This document shows, in pieces, positions 34,132-45,810 of a stretch of 64,000 nt of DNA. The stretch covers positions 8,732,501-8,796,500 of the forward strand of contig NC_059415.1 in the NCBI RefSeq assembly GCF_905220565.1, in the 5' to 3' direction. Below the pieces are notes generated by a model. The model had not been told where the DNA came from and searched no databases. It worked only from the letters and a program-made list of their open reading frames with translations. The position numbers were made by a program, and so were the translations under genes. Position 1 is the stretch's first letter. Each line of letters starts with the position of its first letter. Origin of the DNA: Melitaea cinxia (lineage: Eukaryota > Arthropoda > Insecta > Lepidoptera > Nymphalidae).

Positions 34132-34170
34132 AATATATAATAAAAATCAAACAGTATCTCATCTTTCTAA
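34132..34170 (+). promoter_or_regulatory. possible TATA region of UGT gene 1
   Basis: A tatataataaaaat run at about 34134 lies 45-50 bp before the ATG, much as in the paralogue. No clear TCAGT initiator sits 30 bp downstream, so this rests mainly on position. Confidence 0.3.
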
Positions 34171-34182
34171 CGAGCATACAAT

Positions 34183-34995
34183 ATGTTTTTATCAATAGTG
34201 TTTTTAATTTCTACATTTTTTGGAAATGAGTGTGCAAAAATTTTGGCAGTGTTTCCAACACCATCTATAAGTCATCAAGTAGTGTTTCGTCCTCTAATGA
34301 TAGAGCTGGCTAGTAGTGGACATGAGGTTACAGTGATAACAACAGATCCAGCATTTCCTAGAGGCCAAGCTCCTTCTAATCTTACTGAAATTGATGTACA
34401 CGACATATCTTATGAATACGTATCTAAGATAAAAGATTTTGAAGTTGAAAATGATGAAACTGCAGTTGTTAATATACTGTGTAAAATGAATTTAAACTTA
34501 GTTGATATGCAATTAAAAAACGATGAAGTTCAAGAATACATTAACAAAAATAAAAATATCGATTTATTGTTTGTTGAATCTTATGTACGACCAGCGCTAA
34601 TATATTCGTATATATATGATAACGTTCCGGTTATTGAATTTAGCTCCTTTAGTGGGTTTTTTTCCACATTTCAAAATATAGGAGCTGCTTCACATCCATT
34701 GTACTATCCTGAGCCAATAACTAGAAGAATTTATAACCTAACTCTTTGGGAAAAAATTAATAAACTACATGTTTATTACTCTTCAAATATGATTTTATAT
34801 AGATATGCAGAGACGGAAAGCGAACGGTTTAGAAAAGATTTAGGTCCAGATGTACCTAACATGAATGTTTTGAGACGTAAAATAGACATGACGTTTGTAA
34901 ATGTAAATCCTATTTGGGATTTCAATCGTCCCGTTCCTCCGAGTGTCGTATATTTGGGAGGCTTGCATCAGAAACCTCAAAAAGAACTACCACAG
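34183..34995 (+). CDS. UGT: UGT gene 1, exon 1 (signal peptide and acceptor domain)
   Basis: Encodes residues 1-271 and ends in phase 0 after ...KELPQ. The ATG is the first in frame and is directly followed by a hydrophobic leader. The donor reads cag|gcattt, that is GC rather than GT. The paralogue has aag|gtgaga at the same codon. Unspliced, the frame adds nine residues and stops at 35025. Confidence 0.88.
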
Positions 34996-36253
34996 GCATT
35001 TATTATTTATTTACAAAACTTTTAGTATTAATAAATTAGCATCTCATCATACCAATTAAATAATAAACTTGTACATTTTCAGGAATTAAAGTCCTATCTT
35101 GATTCATCTAAGTACGGTGTTATATACATAAGTTTTGGTACAAATGTCAAGCCTGGAATGTTTCCACCGGAGAAGTTAAAAATATTTACTGATGTTATTT
35201 CTAAACTACCTTACGACGTTTTGTGGAAATGGGATGACGATGATCTTCCAGGACGTCCACAGAATGTGAGACTTTCAAAATGGTTCCCACAGTCTGATGT
35301 ATTACGTGAGTTTTGTTATTATTCATTAATTTGAAAGAAAATGACAGTATAGGAAAAAATGTTGAAATATAATCATTATACTTATAACCTTTCTTGATTA
35401 GGGCATCCAAAAATCAAGCTATTTATAACACAAGGAGGCTTACAGTCCACTGATGAAGCTATCACTGCAGCAGTTCCTCTTGTTGGTGTACCAATGCTTG
35501 GAGATCAATGGTTTAATGTGGAACAATACATACATCACCATATTGGTATAGGACTCTTGTTAGAAACTTTGACAGAAAAAAAATTAACGGATGCTATTCG
35601 AACTGTAATTGATGATGAAAGGTAAGCATTTCACCTATACAAATAAATAAAATTGGAGTGTCTGTTTGTAATTTTAATATAACCGATTTTTAAAAAATAT
35701 ACTATATGTTTATGTAGTATACACGGTACATATACCAAAATAATATTTTTTACAATTTTTGTCTGCCTGTCTGTTTGTTCCGGCTCATCTTTGAAACAGC
35801 TGGGCCGACTTTGACGGGACTTTTACTGGCAGATAGCTGATGTAATAAGGAGTAACTTAGGCCAAATTCAATTGATTAATTTTAGAGCTCTGCGTATTGA
35901 ACAATATCATTTTTGTTAAATTCCACGCGGACGAAGTCGCGAGCATAGCTAGTTATTAAATATATTTACCTACATAGCAATACATAACTGAAAAAAGTAA
36001 TATTTTGTTACAGTTAACATCGCAATGTTGATGCTACAACTTTTACATTTATATACGCACACTTGAAATGAACACACCCCATGACATGAAAACAATTAAT
36101 AACACGAAGTTATCTCATGATACGAACACTTACTGATTGTATCTCCTGATAAGTTAAACGCACACATATAATTACGCTGTATGATCACTGAAAATGTATA
36201 CGTATACATTATCTACTGCCACTATTCGTGCCACTATTTCCTTGTGAATATAT

Positions 36254-36306
<53 letters not shown>

Positions 36307-39130
36307 GGATAAATGAAAGCGCCTGTGAAACTAAACTATACTATACTAACCTAACCTAACCAGATCGTGTATTTGTAGAATGTTTTTGGTAATAGTATTA
36401 AAGCATTCGTTCGTCACAACCTACTCCAACCCAAGGTAAACACCAACACTGGATGTCAGACGATACCTGGCATCTAGTAGAGCGCCGCCGTGAAATGAAG
36501 GCCAGAGGATCACCTGTCCAGGAATTGAATTCGATAAGTGCGCAGATCCAATCTTCTACTCGCAGAGATCGTAATAATCAGCTCAACAACATCTGCCAGG
36601 AGTTGGAAAAAAATGCAGAGCGTCACGAAAGTAAGGATTTATTTAAGAAGATTCAAGCCATAACTCGTCAATTCAAACCTAAAACCTGGGCTGTCGAGGA
36701 TTTAAGTGGAGTAACGGTGACAGAGATCAGGGATGTTGTGGATGTGTGGAGGGAGTATTGCAAGGAACTTTTCAATGATAGCAGCATAACACTATCGTGT
36801 AACAACGGTACACTCTCACAAAATGCTAAGGAACCATCAATCCTGAAAAGTGAAGTTCGATCCGCAATTGGTCACCTGAAGAGAGGTAGGGCTGTGGGAG
36901 CTGACACCATTCCAATAGAGGTCTTTAAAGCGATGGGTGAATACGGAGTTGATATTATGCACATTATCTGCAACCGCATCTGGGAAACAGAGAAGTGGCC
37001 TCGAGATTGGGCATACTCCGTGTTCATACCACTGCACAAAAAGGGATCAACGAAGAAGTGTGGCAACTACAGGCTTATTAGCCTTGATTTCGCACGCCAG
37101 CAAGGTCCTCCTTCATATCATCAATACCAGACTGCAAGCTTTCCTGAATTCCGAAATAGCTATCGAGCAAGCGGGATTTGTCAAGGGTCGAGGAACAAGA
37201 GAGCAGATCCTGATTCTTAGACAAATAATCGAAAAGTCTAGAGAGTTTAACATCCCACTCTATATCTGTTTTGTCGACTTTCGCAAGGCCTTTGACACCG
37301 TGAAATGGCATATATTATGGGACGTACTCACTCAAATGGGAGTACCTATCCACCTGGTTCGTCTCATACGTCGACTTTACGAGGACGGAACTGCAACTGT
37401 TCGAATAGATGACGTTGACTCGGAAAGTTTTCATACACAAGCTGGCGTTCGTCAGGGGTGCATGCTCTCTTCGCTCCTGTTCAACATCTATACGGAGTGT
37501 ATTATGAGAATCGTTCTGGAAAAATGGGACAAGGGAATTTCAGTGGGAGGTAGAAGAATATCTAACTTGAGGTATGCCGATGATACTACTCTTCTCACTC
37601 AAACAAAAGAGGACATGGAACACCTGCTGACACTTCTAGAGACAACAAGCCTCTCCTTTGGACTTACGATCAACAGAGATAAGACCAAGATGATGATAGT
37701 GGATCGAGCTGAACTAAACCATCCTGACATCTCTATGATTGGCAACTGTGAGGTTGTCCAATCTTATGTGTACCTCGGTTCCACTATTGCAAACACCGGA
37801 GGATGCGAAGACGAGATTCGAAGGAGATGTGCTATTACAAGATCTGCCGTTAGCAAGTTAAAAAGAGTCTGGTGCAATCACCAAAGCCACGAAAGTCCGC
37901 CTAATGAGAAGCTTAATCTTCCCGATATTTCTTTATGGCGCAGAAACGTGGACGGTTAGACTTAAAGACCGACGCAAAATCGACGCACTCGAGATGTGGT
38001 GCTGGCGGCGACTGCTGCGGATCCCTTGGACAGCGTTTAGGACTAATATTTCCATCCTAGAGGAATTAAAAATCAAGCAGAGATTGTCGTCGACTGTGCA
38101 AACTCGTATCCTGAAATATTTCGGACACGTTGTTCGAAATGAACAATCCATAGAGCGACTCGTTGTCCAAGGGCAGGTGGAGGGCAAGCGGTCACGCGGT
38201 CGATCACCTACGCGTTGGACAGACCTCATCAAAGCTGCGACACAGACCTCCATAGTCCAGAGTTCTCGAGACGCTGAAAACCGCATCAAGTGGAGACGTA
38301 TAGCGGGGGCTGCTTTAGCTAATGAATCGTCGTCAACCACGACCACTCTGTCAAGAGTGAACGACTGAGAAGAAGAAGATTAAAGCATTATAAAATATGT
38401 TCTATACTATATTAAATAAATAAAATACACTATACTTGAAATTATGTTTAAAGTTATTAAGACTGCATCCAGTTTACTATTTTATATATATATAACTAGG
38501 TCGGCAAACAAGCGTACGGCTCACCTGATGGTAAGCGAATACCGTAGCTTATGCAACACCGAAAGCAAGTGCGTTGTAGACCCAGTCCCCAATCCCCCCA
38601 GGAGCTGTGGTCACCTTATCCACCAACAGGAACACAATACTACTGAAAAACAGTATTATTTAGCTGTGGTCTTCTGTAAGGTCGAGGTCGTCCGGTCGTC
38701 GAGGACCCCAGTCGGGCTGCTTCATATTTTGGGCAAGAAATTCCTGCTGTGTCCTCAGCAATATAAATTATAGCTTCGCATTTATGATTAAAATAAATCT
38801 AGAGGTAATATGTATGCATATTTTCTCTTACAGTGTTCTTATTACAGGTATCGGCAAAATATTGCCAAATTACGTGATATTGTGAATGACCAACCGATGT
38901 CGCCGCTCCAGCGTGCCGTGTGGTGGACAGAGCACGTGCTACGTCACGGCGGAGGAACTCATCTGCGGGCCAACGGAGCTGGTGTTAGTTGGACCGAGTA
39001 TTATGAAATAGGTTTAATATGGTTCCTATTTGCTGCAATTGTTACTGTTTTAGCAGCTATATCGATTACTCTTCGTTTTATTTCTATTAGAATGAAACGC
39101 TACTTGCATCCCAAGATTAAAGTTAACTAA
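34183..39130 (+). CDS. UGT: UDP-glycosyltransferase, gene 1 (four coding exons)
   Basis: Predicted membrane-bound UGT that transfers a sugar from a UDP-sugar to small lipophilic acceptors in the ER lumen. Coding exons are 34183..34995, 35083..35305, 35402..35621 and 38848..39130, which join in frame to 512 codons, a normal length for insect UGTs. Residues 1-18 are a hydrophobic signal peptide. His31 in a PSISHQVVFRPL context matches the catalytic His. Exon 2 carries the donor-side WFPQ motif near residue 338. Exon 3 carries the UGT signature from F353 (FITQGGLQS) to DQW at 380-382. A membrane segment lies at about 473-494, followed by a basic tail ending KIKVN, which fits a KxKxx ER-retrieval signal. 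Introns are 87, 96 and 3226 bp. Intron 1 has a GC donor and intron 3 carries a LINE and other repeats. The NLTEIDVHDISYEY stretch resembles lepidopteran UGT33-type proteins; that subfamily call is from memory and tentative. Confidence 0.9.
35083..35305 (+). CDS. UGT: UGT gene 1, exon 2 (start of UDP-sugar domain)
   Basis: Preceded by a pyrimidine-rich acceptor (ttttcag) and followed by a consensus donor, gtgagt. Its 223 bp match exon 2 of the second UGT gene exactly in length and closely in sequence (ELKSYLDSSKYGV, SFGTNVK, LPYDVLWKWD, SKWFPQ). It ends in phase 1, splitting an Arg codon with exon 3. Confidence 0.9.
35402..35621 (+). CDS. UGT: UGT gene 1, exon 3 (UGT signature)
   Basis: Acceptor gattag, donor ag|gtaagc. 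Encodes the family signature FITQGGLQS...EA...VP...VP...DQW, the pocket that binds the UDP-sugar. 220 bp, phase 1 in and phase 2 out, as in the paralogue. Confidence 0.92.
35635..35952 (+). mobile_element. Helitron-like element (family 1) in intron 3 of UGT gene 1
   Basis: Starts ctatacaaataaataaaatt and ends gcatagCTAG followed by T, the 3' end and target base of Helitrons. The 318-bp body has no coding. A full inverted copy lies at 39250..39578, on the other side of exon 4. Confidence 0.75.
36250..36303. repeat. (AT)n microsatellite in intron 3 of UGT gene 1
   Basis: About 27 AT dinucleotides. Confidence 0.95.
36408..38378 (+). mobile_element. 5'-truncated RTE-type LINE in intron 3 of UGT gene 1
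   Basis: A non-LTR retrotransposon copy bounded by an 11-bp direct repeat, ATTAAAGCATT (36397..36407 and 38379..38389), a target-site duplication. The endonuclease part is missing. What remains is the region before the RT, the reverse transcriptase (GADTIPIEVFK, GFVKGRGTREQI, DFRKAFDTV, AGVRQGCMLSSLLFN, YADD at 37573..37584) and the C-terminal region (LYGAETWTV, EMWCWRRLLRIPW, GRSPTRWTD). The reading frame changes near 37080 and near 37875, so it is not functional. The 3' end is a short agaagaagaag run with no long poly(A), as in the RTE clade. It lies in the same orientation as the host gene. Confidence 0.9.
36453..38368 (+). pseudogene. reverse transcriptase pseudogene (RTE clade)
   Basis: Coding remains of the LINE above, in three successive frames: about 36453..37080, 37080..37875 and 37875..38368. 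Each junction is a single frameshift, because the family motifs continue across it. The catalytic YADD aspartates are still present. No endonuclease domain precedes it. Belonging to RTE rather than another LINE clade is judged from the C-terminal WCWRRLLRI...RGRSPTRW block and the trinucleotide tail. Confidence 0.88.
38494..38760 (-). mobile_element. retroposon in intron 3 of UGT gene 1 (gaggtagggcacagc family)
   Basis: aactaggtcggcaaacaagc to tcctgctgtgtcctcagc on plus. Lies between the RTE LINE and exon 4, opposite in orientation to the gene. Confidence 0.76.
38848..39130 (+). CDS. UGT: UGT gene 1, exon 4 (membrane anchor)
   Basis: Acceptor attacag. Encodes YRQNIAKLRD, the conserved RAVWWTEHVLRHGG block, one membrane helix and the basic tail, then TAA. 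It sits 3.2 kb from exon 3 because intron 3 is filled with transposons. The phase (ag|g, Arg) joins cleanly to exon 3. A polyadenylation signal AATAAA lies at 39225..39230. Confidence 0.9.
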
Positions 39131-39224
39131 CAAAATATTGTATAACATTCATGTTAACTTATCATAAAGTATGTAATTTAGCTTGCAATTACAATTTAAC
39201 AATAACATAATTTATTTTTATTTA

Positions 39225-39230
39225 AATAAA
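39225..39230 (+). terminator. polyadenylation signal, UGT gene 1
   Basis: First AATAAA after the stop codon, 95 bp downstream, just before a Helitron-like element that begins at 39250. Confidence 0.55.
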
Positions 39231-39249
39231 TCTAGGCTCTTATTGTAAA

Positions 39250-39578
39250 CTAGCGGTGCCTGCGATTTCGTACGAGTGGAATTTAACAATAGAGTTTTTG
39301 TTAAGTTCGCAGAGTCATAAAATAAAAAAATCTAAAATAAAAGTAGCCTAGTGTTACTCCTTATTTTATCAGCTATCTGCCAGTGAAAGTCTCGTCAAAA
39401 TCGGTCCAGCAGTTTCAGAGATTAGCCGGAACAAACAGATAGACAGAAAGACAAACAGACAAAAATTGTAAAAAAAGTATTTTGGTATATGTACCGTGTA
39501 TAAATCCATATGCAATTAGTAAAAAGCGGTTATTTTAATATCACAAACAGACACTCCAATTTTATTTATTTGTATAGA
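39250..39578 (-). mobile_element. Helitron-like element (family 1), inverted copy after UGT gene 1
   Basis: On the minus strand it reads TCTATACAAATAAATAAAAT ... CTAG and is flanked by A and T, as expected for insertion between A and T. 329 bp, noncoding. Confidence 0.8.
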
Positions 39579-39579
39579 T

Positions 39580-40873
39580 TATTTAGTCTTAAAATAAATG
39601 TCACAAATGTTCATAAGTAATTTGGAATCTCCAAAATTTATAACATTTTTATCCAAAAAATGTTAAGCGTCAAAAGTTTGCAGAAGCAATATGAATAAAT
39701 TGTTACCGCAAAGGTATCACAAATAATACAATTTCAACTCTAGAAATATACAGCGTTTTAATAGGTCAGTGGTGTCATTAAAGTTTACATATCTAAATAA
39801 ATATATGGATATTTTTCATGTTTTGAGTATTTTTTTAAGAAAAAACGATATTATTGCTGTTGAAATATTAGTTTAAATTGTGCGCCTTCTTGTGTAATTT
39901 CCTAGTTTGTTAGTCTGTCTTTGATTACTCTATACTTTGTTTTATCTATGCCCTTCTCTCTTCTCTCTGTGACACTACGTTTACTTCTGTTTAAATTATA
40001 TTAAAAAAGTTTACAATTTTAAAATTCTTTAATTGTTTATTACTTAATTGTTTAAATTCTTTGCTAACAAAATACAATACTAAAAAATTGACAGACTCCT
40101 AAAATAAATTTGCTTTTCAAATTTCTTTTTTTTTTTAATCACTTGAAAAAAGTCTCGAACGCATCGATTTATATCAAAATGCTATCAAATGGAATCGACG
40201 TATTGATTGTAACAACGAATGACTAAAAAAAGCTTGGTTTTGAGCGCACTTCTAATCCTCAAAAACCGAACCCTTGCCAAAATCCCTCTCGACTGTAAAT
40301 GGACAGCTCAAAGGTATATTTTATGATTTTCAAATACCCGCAGTTCTACAGTACCGTTCTGTCTACAGTACCGTTTTTATATCCATCATTGTATCCTAAA
40401 AACGAATAAAAATCAGTGTCAACTGTCGTAAATCTAAGAATCATGTCTTGTCGAATTGACTATGGATATGGCTGTGGATTAATTTAATCCGTTTGTGGTT
40501 AAAGAGTATCAAAAAAAGTACAATTTTTGCTTGGCTAGTATTTAATGCTATAAATGTGAACATATTTATGAGATAATTTTAAAAGTGGCCATATCCCTTG
40601 TTTCAATTTTTTTACCAGATGCTTCTGCGAAGGATACATAAGGAAAATTAATCTAATGTAAATTATTATAAATAAGTAGTTTTAAAATTGTTCCTATAAA
40701 TAGCCTGTTGCTAACCTTTTTTTCTAATAAATGTTGTCGTAGGTGAAAGGTGCATTTGTTGAAAATTTAACTTAATTAGTTTTGAAAATAAGATTCTGAA
40801 TTATTAGCAGCTACAATAGCAACGCATTATCAACAATTTATTACAAGTGGATAAGATTATAAAATATACTAAA
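39580..40873. other. nothing recognised
   Basis: AT-rich. acagtaccgt occurs twice at 40350..40380. Confidence 0.45.
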
Positions 40874-41037
40874 TCATTCCATAGTATAAAATAAAGTCGC
40901 TTGTATGCTTAGATTACGCAAAGGATTTTGATGCGGTTTTCTTTAGTAAATAGAATGATTTCAGAGGAAGGTTTATATACATAAAACATAACATAGTAGA
41001 GGAACACTGATAGTTCTTGCAACCGCGCGAATCGGTA
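40874..41037 (+). repeat. Helitron-like family 3 copy
   Basis: Starts A|TCATTCCATAGTATAAAAT and matches the reverse complement of 16789..16987 throughout; the CTAG end is changed to agct. Confidence 0.65.
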
Positions 41038-41764
41038 GCTACTTTATTATAAACTATGTTTCATTCTCATACATTATTTCTTTCATATACCATCATCTAC
41101 GAGGCCTGTCTCCATTGAACTAGTTGTCTACATGATCCTGTATTCCTAACTTTAGGGGGGGGGGGACCTGGTGACTTATAGTACAGGTATTTCATACCTT
41201 TTTTGAGCACCGGTCCTTCGCTAATCGTGTTGTCAAACTTTGTTGAGTTATATCATTAATAAGATAAGATTTCATTTTCCATCAACATGATTGTGATTGA
41301 AAATAAATCATTATTATTATTATAATAATAATTCTATTATCAGCTCGGTGAAGATCGACTTAGGTTCGGATCTTAGACCAAAGTGAAATCGTGTGAAATA
41401 GTAACGAAACATAATAAGAGTGACGTTTTACGTAAAATATCTCTGGGAACGTTTCTAACAGGAAATAGATGAATAATATATGTTTTTAAGTACCACGGTA
41501 ATCGTTTTTAAGCAATAAACTAAAGTCATGTGTCGGTGCCGATACACACACTTTTTTACATGTAAAATATTAAGTTAATTGTTACGCATAATTTATAATA
41601 TTCATACATGTAATTTTGTTAAAATTATGGTAGTTACAAAATACAATAGCAAGTTGGTACTACGTGGAAGTAAAATGGACATATGTCATAATGGAAGTAT
41701 TATCAATTAAATTGCGGTTTGACGATTCAAAAACAAGTAGGTAATATAATAAAAACAACTTTGC
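41038..41764. other. nothing recognised
   Basis: Includes a run of nine G at 41156..41164 or so. Confidence 0.45.
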
Positions 41765-41990
41765 TTTAGACCACACGACTGAAGTTAAACTTCTTTAGCA
41801 TTACGAATAGGCCTCCACTGTGTCCTAGATATATGAAACGTTACTGGCTATGAGAGAAAGAGAAAAAGAAAATGTGTGCTCGCATTTCTCTCTCTTGCTC
41901 CGTTCGCCTCACCCGATCACGCATTTCGTAGCGCTCTCGTCACGCATTCACCAGCTTACTCCCCAAGACAAGCGAGCTTAAGGAAGTTTT
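41765..41990 (+). repeat. agcgtacg/cttactcc repeat (copy 2 of 3)
   Basis: ccacacgactgaagttaaac ... ggcctccactgtgtcctaga ... ctctctcttgctccgttcgc ... ttactccccaagacaagcg. Noncoding. Confidence 0.72.
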
Positions 41991-42339
41991 ACCTCAATAA
42001 ACACCAATAGGAACCTAATTTAAATGATTCTGATGTACTAATTAATTAGAATTGTGGTCACGTCTTTTATATTTGGTACTAATTAAGAATTACACATTTC
42101 GACGCGATGATTAGCATCGAGGAGTGTAGACGGCCGCGAGTTGAAGGACCGAGGGGCCACGCAAGGGTAAAACTCAATTAGTATTGCCATTTGACATTAA
42201 GCCCTATTAATTAATGGTATTTCGATCGAGTGCAATTTTCTTTTTACAATTCAACATCAGTTTCACAATATCAGGTTTTTTTATGGTAACGGTCAGAAGA
42301 AGGTTTGTATAACTTAAATTTAAAAAAGGCGACGTAACC

Positions 42340-42775
42340 ACGAAAAAAAAACACGTGATAAACACCGGCTTTCGATTAAATTAAAACTCATCAAAATCGG
42401 TACATCCAGTAAAAAGTTATGCGGATTTTCGAGAGTTTCCTTCGATTTCTCTGGGATTCCATCATTAGATCCTGGTTTCCTTATCATGGTCCCACACCGG
42501 GGATATTTCCTTTCCAACAAAAAAAGAATTATCAAAATCGGTTTATAAACGAAGAAGTTATTCCCGAACATACATAATATATAATATATATATACGGTTG
42601 AATTGAGTAACCTCCTCCTTTTTTGAAGTCGGTTAAAAAATAGTCAAGTAAATAAGCGTTCACACGTCAAAAAATCATTGAAATTCTGGACGAATTAAAG
42701 TTAAAAGCCAAAAGTTCTGAACATATATTAAGTACATTTGATTTGAGAACTTCCTCCTTTTTTGGAAGTCTCTCC
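42340..42775 (-). repeat. AACCGACTTC-family repeats, one and a partial
   Basis: A copy ending ttttttgaagtcggttaaaa at 42639 is followed by a second, decayed partial copy ending ttcctccttttttggaagtc at 42770. Confidence 0.72.
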
Positions 42776-43949
42776 CCAAATTTAGAAAAAAATAAGTATG
42801 ATGAGATTTTTAGAGGAATATTTTTAGGAAATGTTTCGACTATTGATATTTAGTTTTAAAATATTCTTAAAAATCGAACCAAATAAATATTAGGTTTCAC
42901 ATTCACTAAAATGTAAAGTTTATCTATTGTTAAAATTATGATTATAAAATTCAGAATTATAAGATAACATATTTCTTATTAAAAGTTTATGATTTCAATA
43001 AAAAAAAATGTAAAATATCATTATAATTATTATTTTTTGTTATTAATATTATTTGTAAAATTTTCAAAATATACAATTTTTTTAATTTTACAAATCATTG
43101 TGGGAATTATAGACTTTTGGGGATAGGCTTAGGGATAAATGTTTTTTAGGGTTTGCAACACTGTACTCATTAGTTTGTAAAATATTTTAACATAATTATT
43201 ATACTGACTTAAAAATTAAGCGTTTGAAGTTGTGGACGTAGACAACGTAACTCGTGAAAAATATTACGTATGTGAAAAGTTGAAACAATAGTGATGTTAA
43301 AAATAAACTAATAATTTTAAGGTTACCGAAAGAACGAACATTTTAGCGTTGTGAATAGTTTTTGAGAGTAACAAATTTTGGTGATTTCTAAAGTAATCGA
43401 CTTGCTGGACGGAATCATAATTATTGAAATCAGTAATTCAAAATTCAGTACTCCTATAACTGGTAACGTTATTACTTTCGTTAGTTTTGATTTGATACAC
43501 ATTTTTTAGTAAATTAAATAGGACTATTTATTGGTAATTTTGAAAATGATTTAGGTTTTACATAATACGAACACATACGAATAACATACCATATACCTTA
43601 TACCGAATACCATAGCCCTTTAGTTGGGTTCCGCTTTTAATTACATTCTGTAAAGGGCCATATTGATCTATATTAAATGCACAATGTATTTAAGGTACTT
43701 AATTGGTTAAGGATTAATTCTGTATTGCTTAAAATCGCTTCGCAATAAGCCATTATTACTCGTAAAAAGTAAAGGATTGTGGGCTATCCCTAAGAGATAG
43801 ACATATACTATCGTGAACTTTTTTGTAGACCTTTTTAAGGCGTACAATATTGTACTACATTATTTTGATCTATCTCGTAGGGTTCAGCAAGCGTTTGCAA
43901 TGTGAGCGCTAAAAATGTGTTTATTTACGACATCACATTAGAAACCTCG
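42776..43949. other. nothing recognised
   Basis: AT-rich; no UGT exon relic found. Confidence 0.45.
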
Positions 43950-44127
43950 GAAATTATCAGTGTTTCTCTACTATATTATGCATGTATTGTACATATAAAC
44001 ATTTCTCTTAAATCACAATATCTATTAAAAAAATCGCATCAAAATCAGTTGCGTCGTTTTAAAGATCTAAGCATACATTAGGACAGACAGACAACGAAAG
44101 CGACTTTGTTTTATAGTATGTAATGAA
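43950..44127 (-). repeat. Helitron-like family 3 partial copy
   Basis: Same body as 16789..16987 (tactatattatgcatgtatt, gacagacagacaacg, gcgactttgtttta), ending tatgtaatga. The CTAG end is missing. Confidence 0.65.
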
Positions 44128-44792
44128 GATACTACATCGTCAATTTGTCCTTATCGAGTACAGGTAATAAAGCGGATAGACAGGTTTCTAATATTTACGT
44201 AAGTAAGAAAACTAACTTATGTGATAAATAAAAAATACAATTAAAATTTTTGAACAGTTGTATCCATTATTCAGCGTAAAAATATTATTGATATCGTTTT
44301 ACGACTCTATTATAATAGCCATCTATAAAATTAATTTCAACATAGTTGATTAATGAAATATTATTATCAAAATTCGTGAAGTGATTAACGAAACAGACCA
44401 ATCATTTTGTCAAAAAGTGACAAAAAACATTGATATTGATAAAAGAACCGACATTTGTAACCGTGGATTTGGTGGACATTTATGAGATTATTTTTCATTT
44501 AAAATTGCCAAAGCGTACTTTTTATTTTATGTTAAACCCTTTAGTAACGATAAATTTACCAGTCCGCTGTCTGCGCAAGTATGACGTAGGATTGAAGGCT
44601 GATTATTATGTACGCACTACGCACATTCACGCGCAGTGGTGAGTTATTGTCAAAGGTCAGTTCGCGAGGTCAGTGGCCCCATGTGTCATACTCGTACATC
44701 TGGCCTTTTGTTTACGATGCGCAAGTTAATGTTTTATTGTGTTTCGAGTGATTTTTCGAATGAGTATGATATTTGAATATTGATAACAATGC
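44128..44792. other. nothing recognised
   Basis: A 70-codon frame at 44430..44642 has no motif. Confidence 0.4.
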
Positions 44793-45122
44793 AGCTGTAT
44801 GGTTACGGTAGTAAATAATATAGCCCCTCCCTTCCCGTGGGTGTCGGTGTCATAAGAGGCGACTAAGGGATAACACAGTTTCATTGCCACCTTGGAACTT
44901 AAAAATCCGACCGATGGCGGGACAACCGTCCAACTGCTAGCTTTGAAATATACAGGCTGAAGACCGACAGCAGCGTCTTCAGTGCGACAAAGTCAGCCCT
45001 GCGGTCAACAACCCGTCTGCCCAGCGTGGTGACTATGGGCAAAACACAAGTTCACGCTATTTTTGACGCAAACTTGGGGAGACCAATGTCCAGCAGTGGA
45101 CTGCGATAGGCTGAAGTGATGT
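44793..45122 (+). mobile_element. LINE 3'-end copy (cagcagcgtcttcgg family)
   Basis: Full-length diverged copy: ggttacggtagtaaataata, cttcccgtgggtgtcgg, cagcagcgtcttcagtgcg, aatgtccagcagtggactgc, then aagtgatg. Confidence 0.76.
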
Positions 45123-45361
45123 TTATATAATTAAACGCTGAAATGTCCGCATAAGCTAAATGCTAACATTATTTTATTTATTAACGTTGTTCATTTAACT
45201 TTAGAATTTAACTTAGAGTCTGATACATCAATATAAATGAAGATAAATCACAAAAATGTATTTACGCGCGTGACTTGCGAACGACTGCACTGAATAGGAT
45301 AAGTATATTTTAGTGATCATAACCATCACTACGAGGTATGAATAGAGGTATGAATAAAAGA

Positions 45362-45585
45362 AACAAACGGGAACTTCTTTAGCAATAGGTTTACACAACA
45401 GGCCTGCACTGTGTCTTAGATAATATACGAAACGTAACTGGCTGTGAAAGAGAGAAAGAAAATGTGTGCTCGTACCTCTCTCTCTTCCTCCGTTCGCATT
45501 CCTCTATCACACTTTTCGTAACGCTCTCATCACGCATTCACCAGCTCATTCCCCAGGTCAAGCGTGCGTAAAAAAGTTTTTCTTC
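45362..45585 (+). repeat. agcgtacg/cttactcc repeat (copy 3 of 3)
   Basis: Same blocks as copy 2 with more differences. A frame read across it (45466..45696) is a by-product. Confidence 0.7.
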
Positions 45586-45810
45586 GTAATTGTATTCCCA
45601 AAAAAAAAGTGCAGCGCGAAGATCGCCAAGTCAGCTCGTGTTATACTTATATTTAGTATTATAAGAAAGTTAACAATAAATTTCTTAGACACTTAAGTTA
45701 CAGATTTCCTTTCTAGTAGAATCCAATAACATAAATTCAATAAAAGCGGAGTGTCACGAACAATGATCGTTAGGATCGTGTTAATACTGTGCACTCAACA
45801 TTTTGTCAAA

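Noticed and set aside
36837..38346. Minus-strand frames across the LINE
   Set aside because: Antisense to RT coding with clear motifs.
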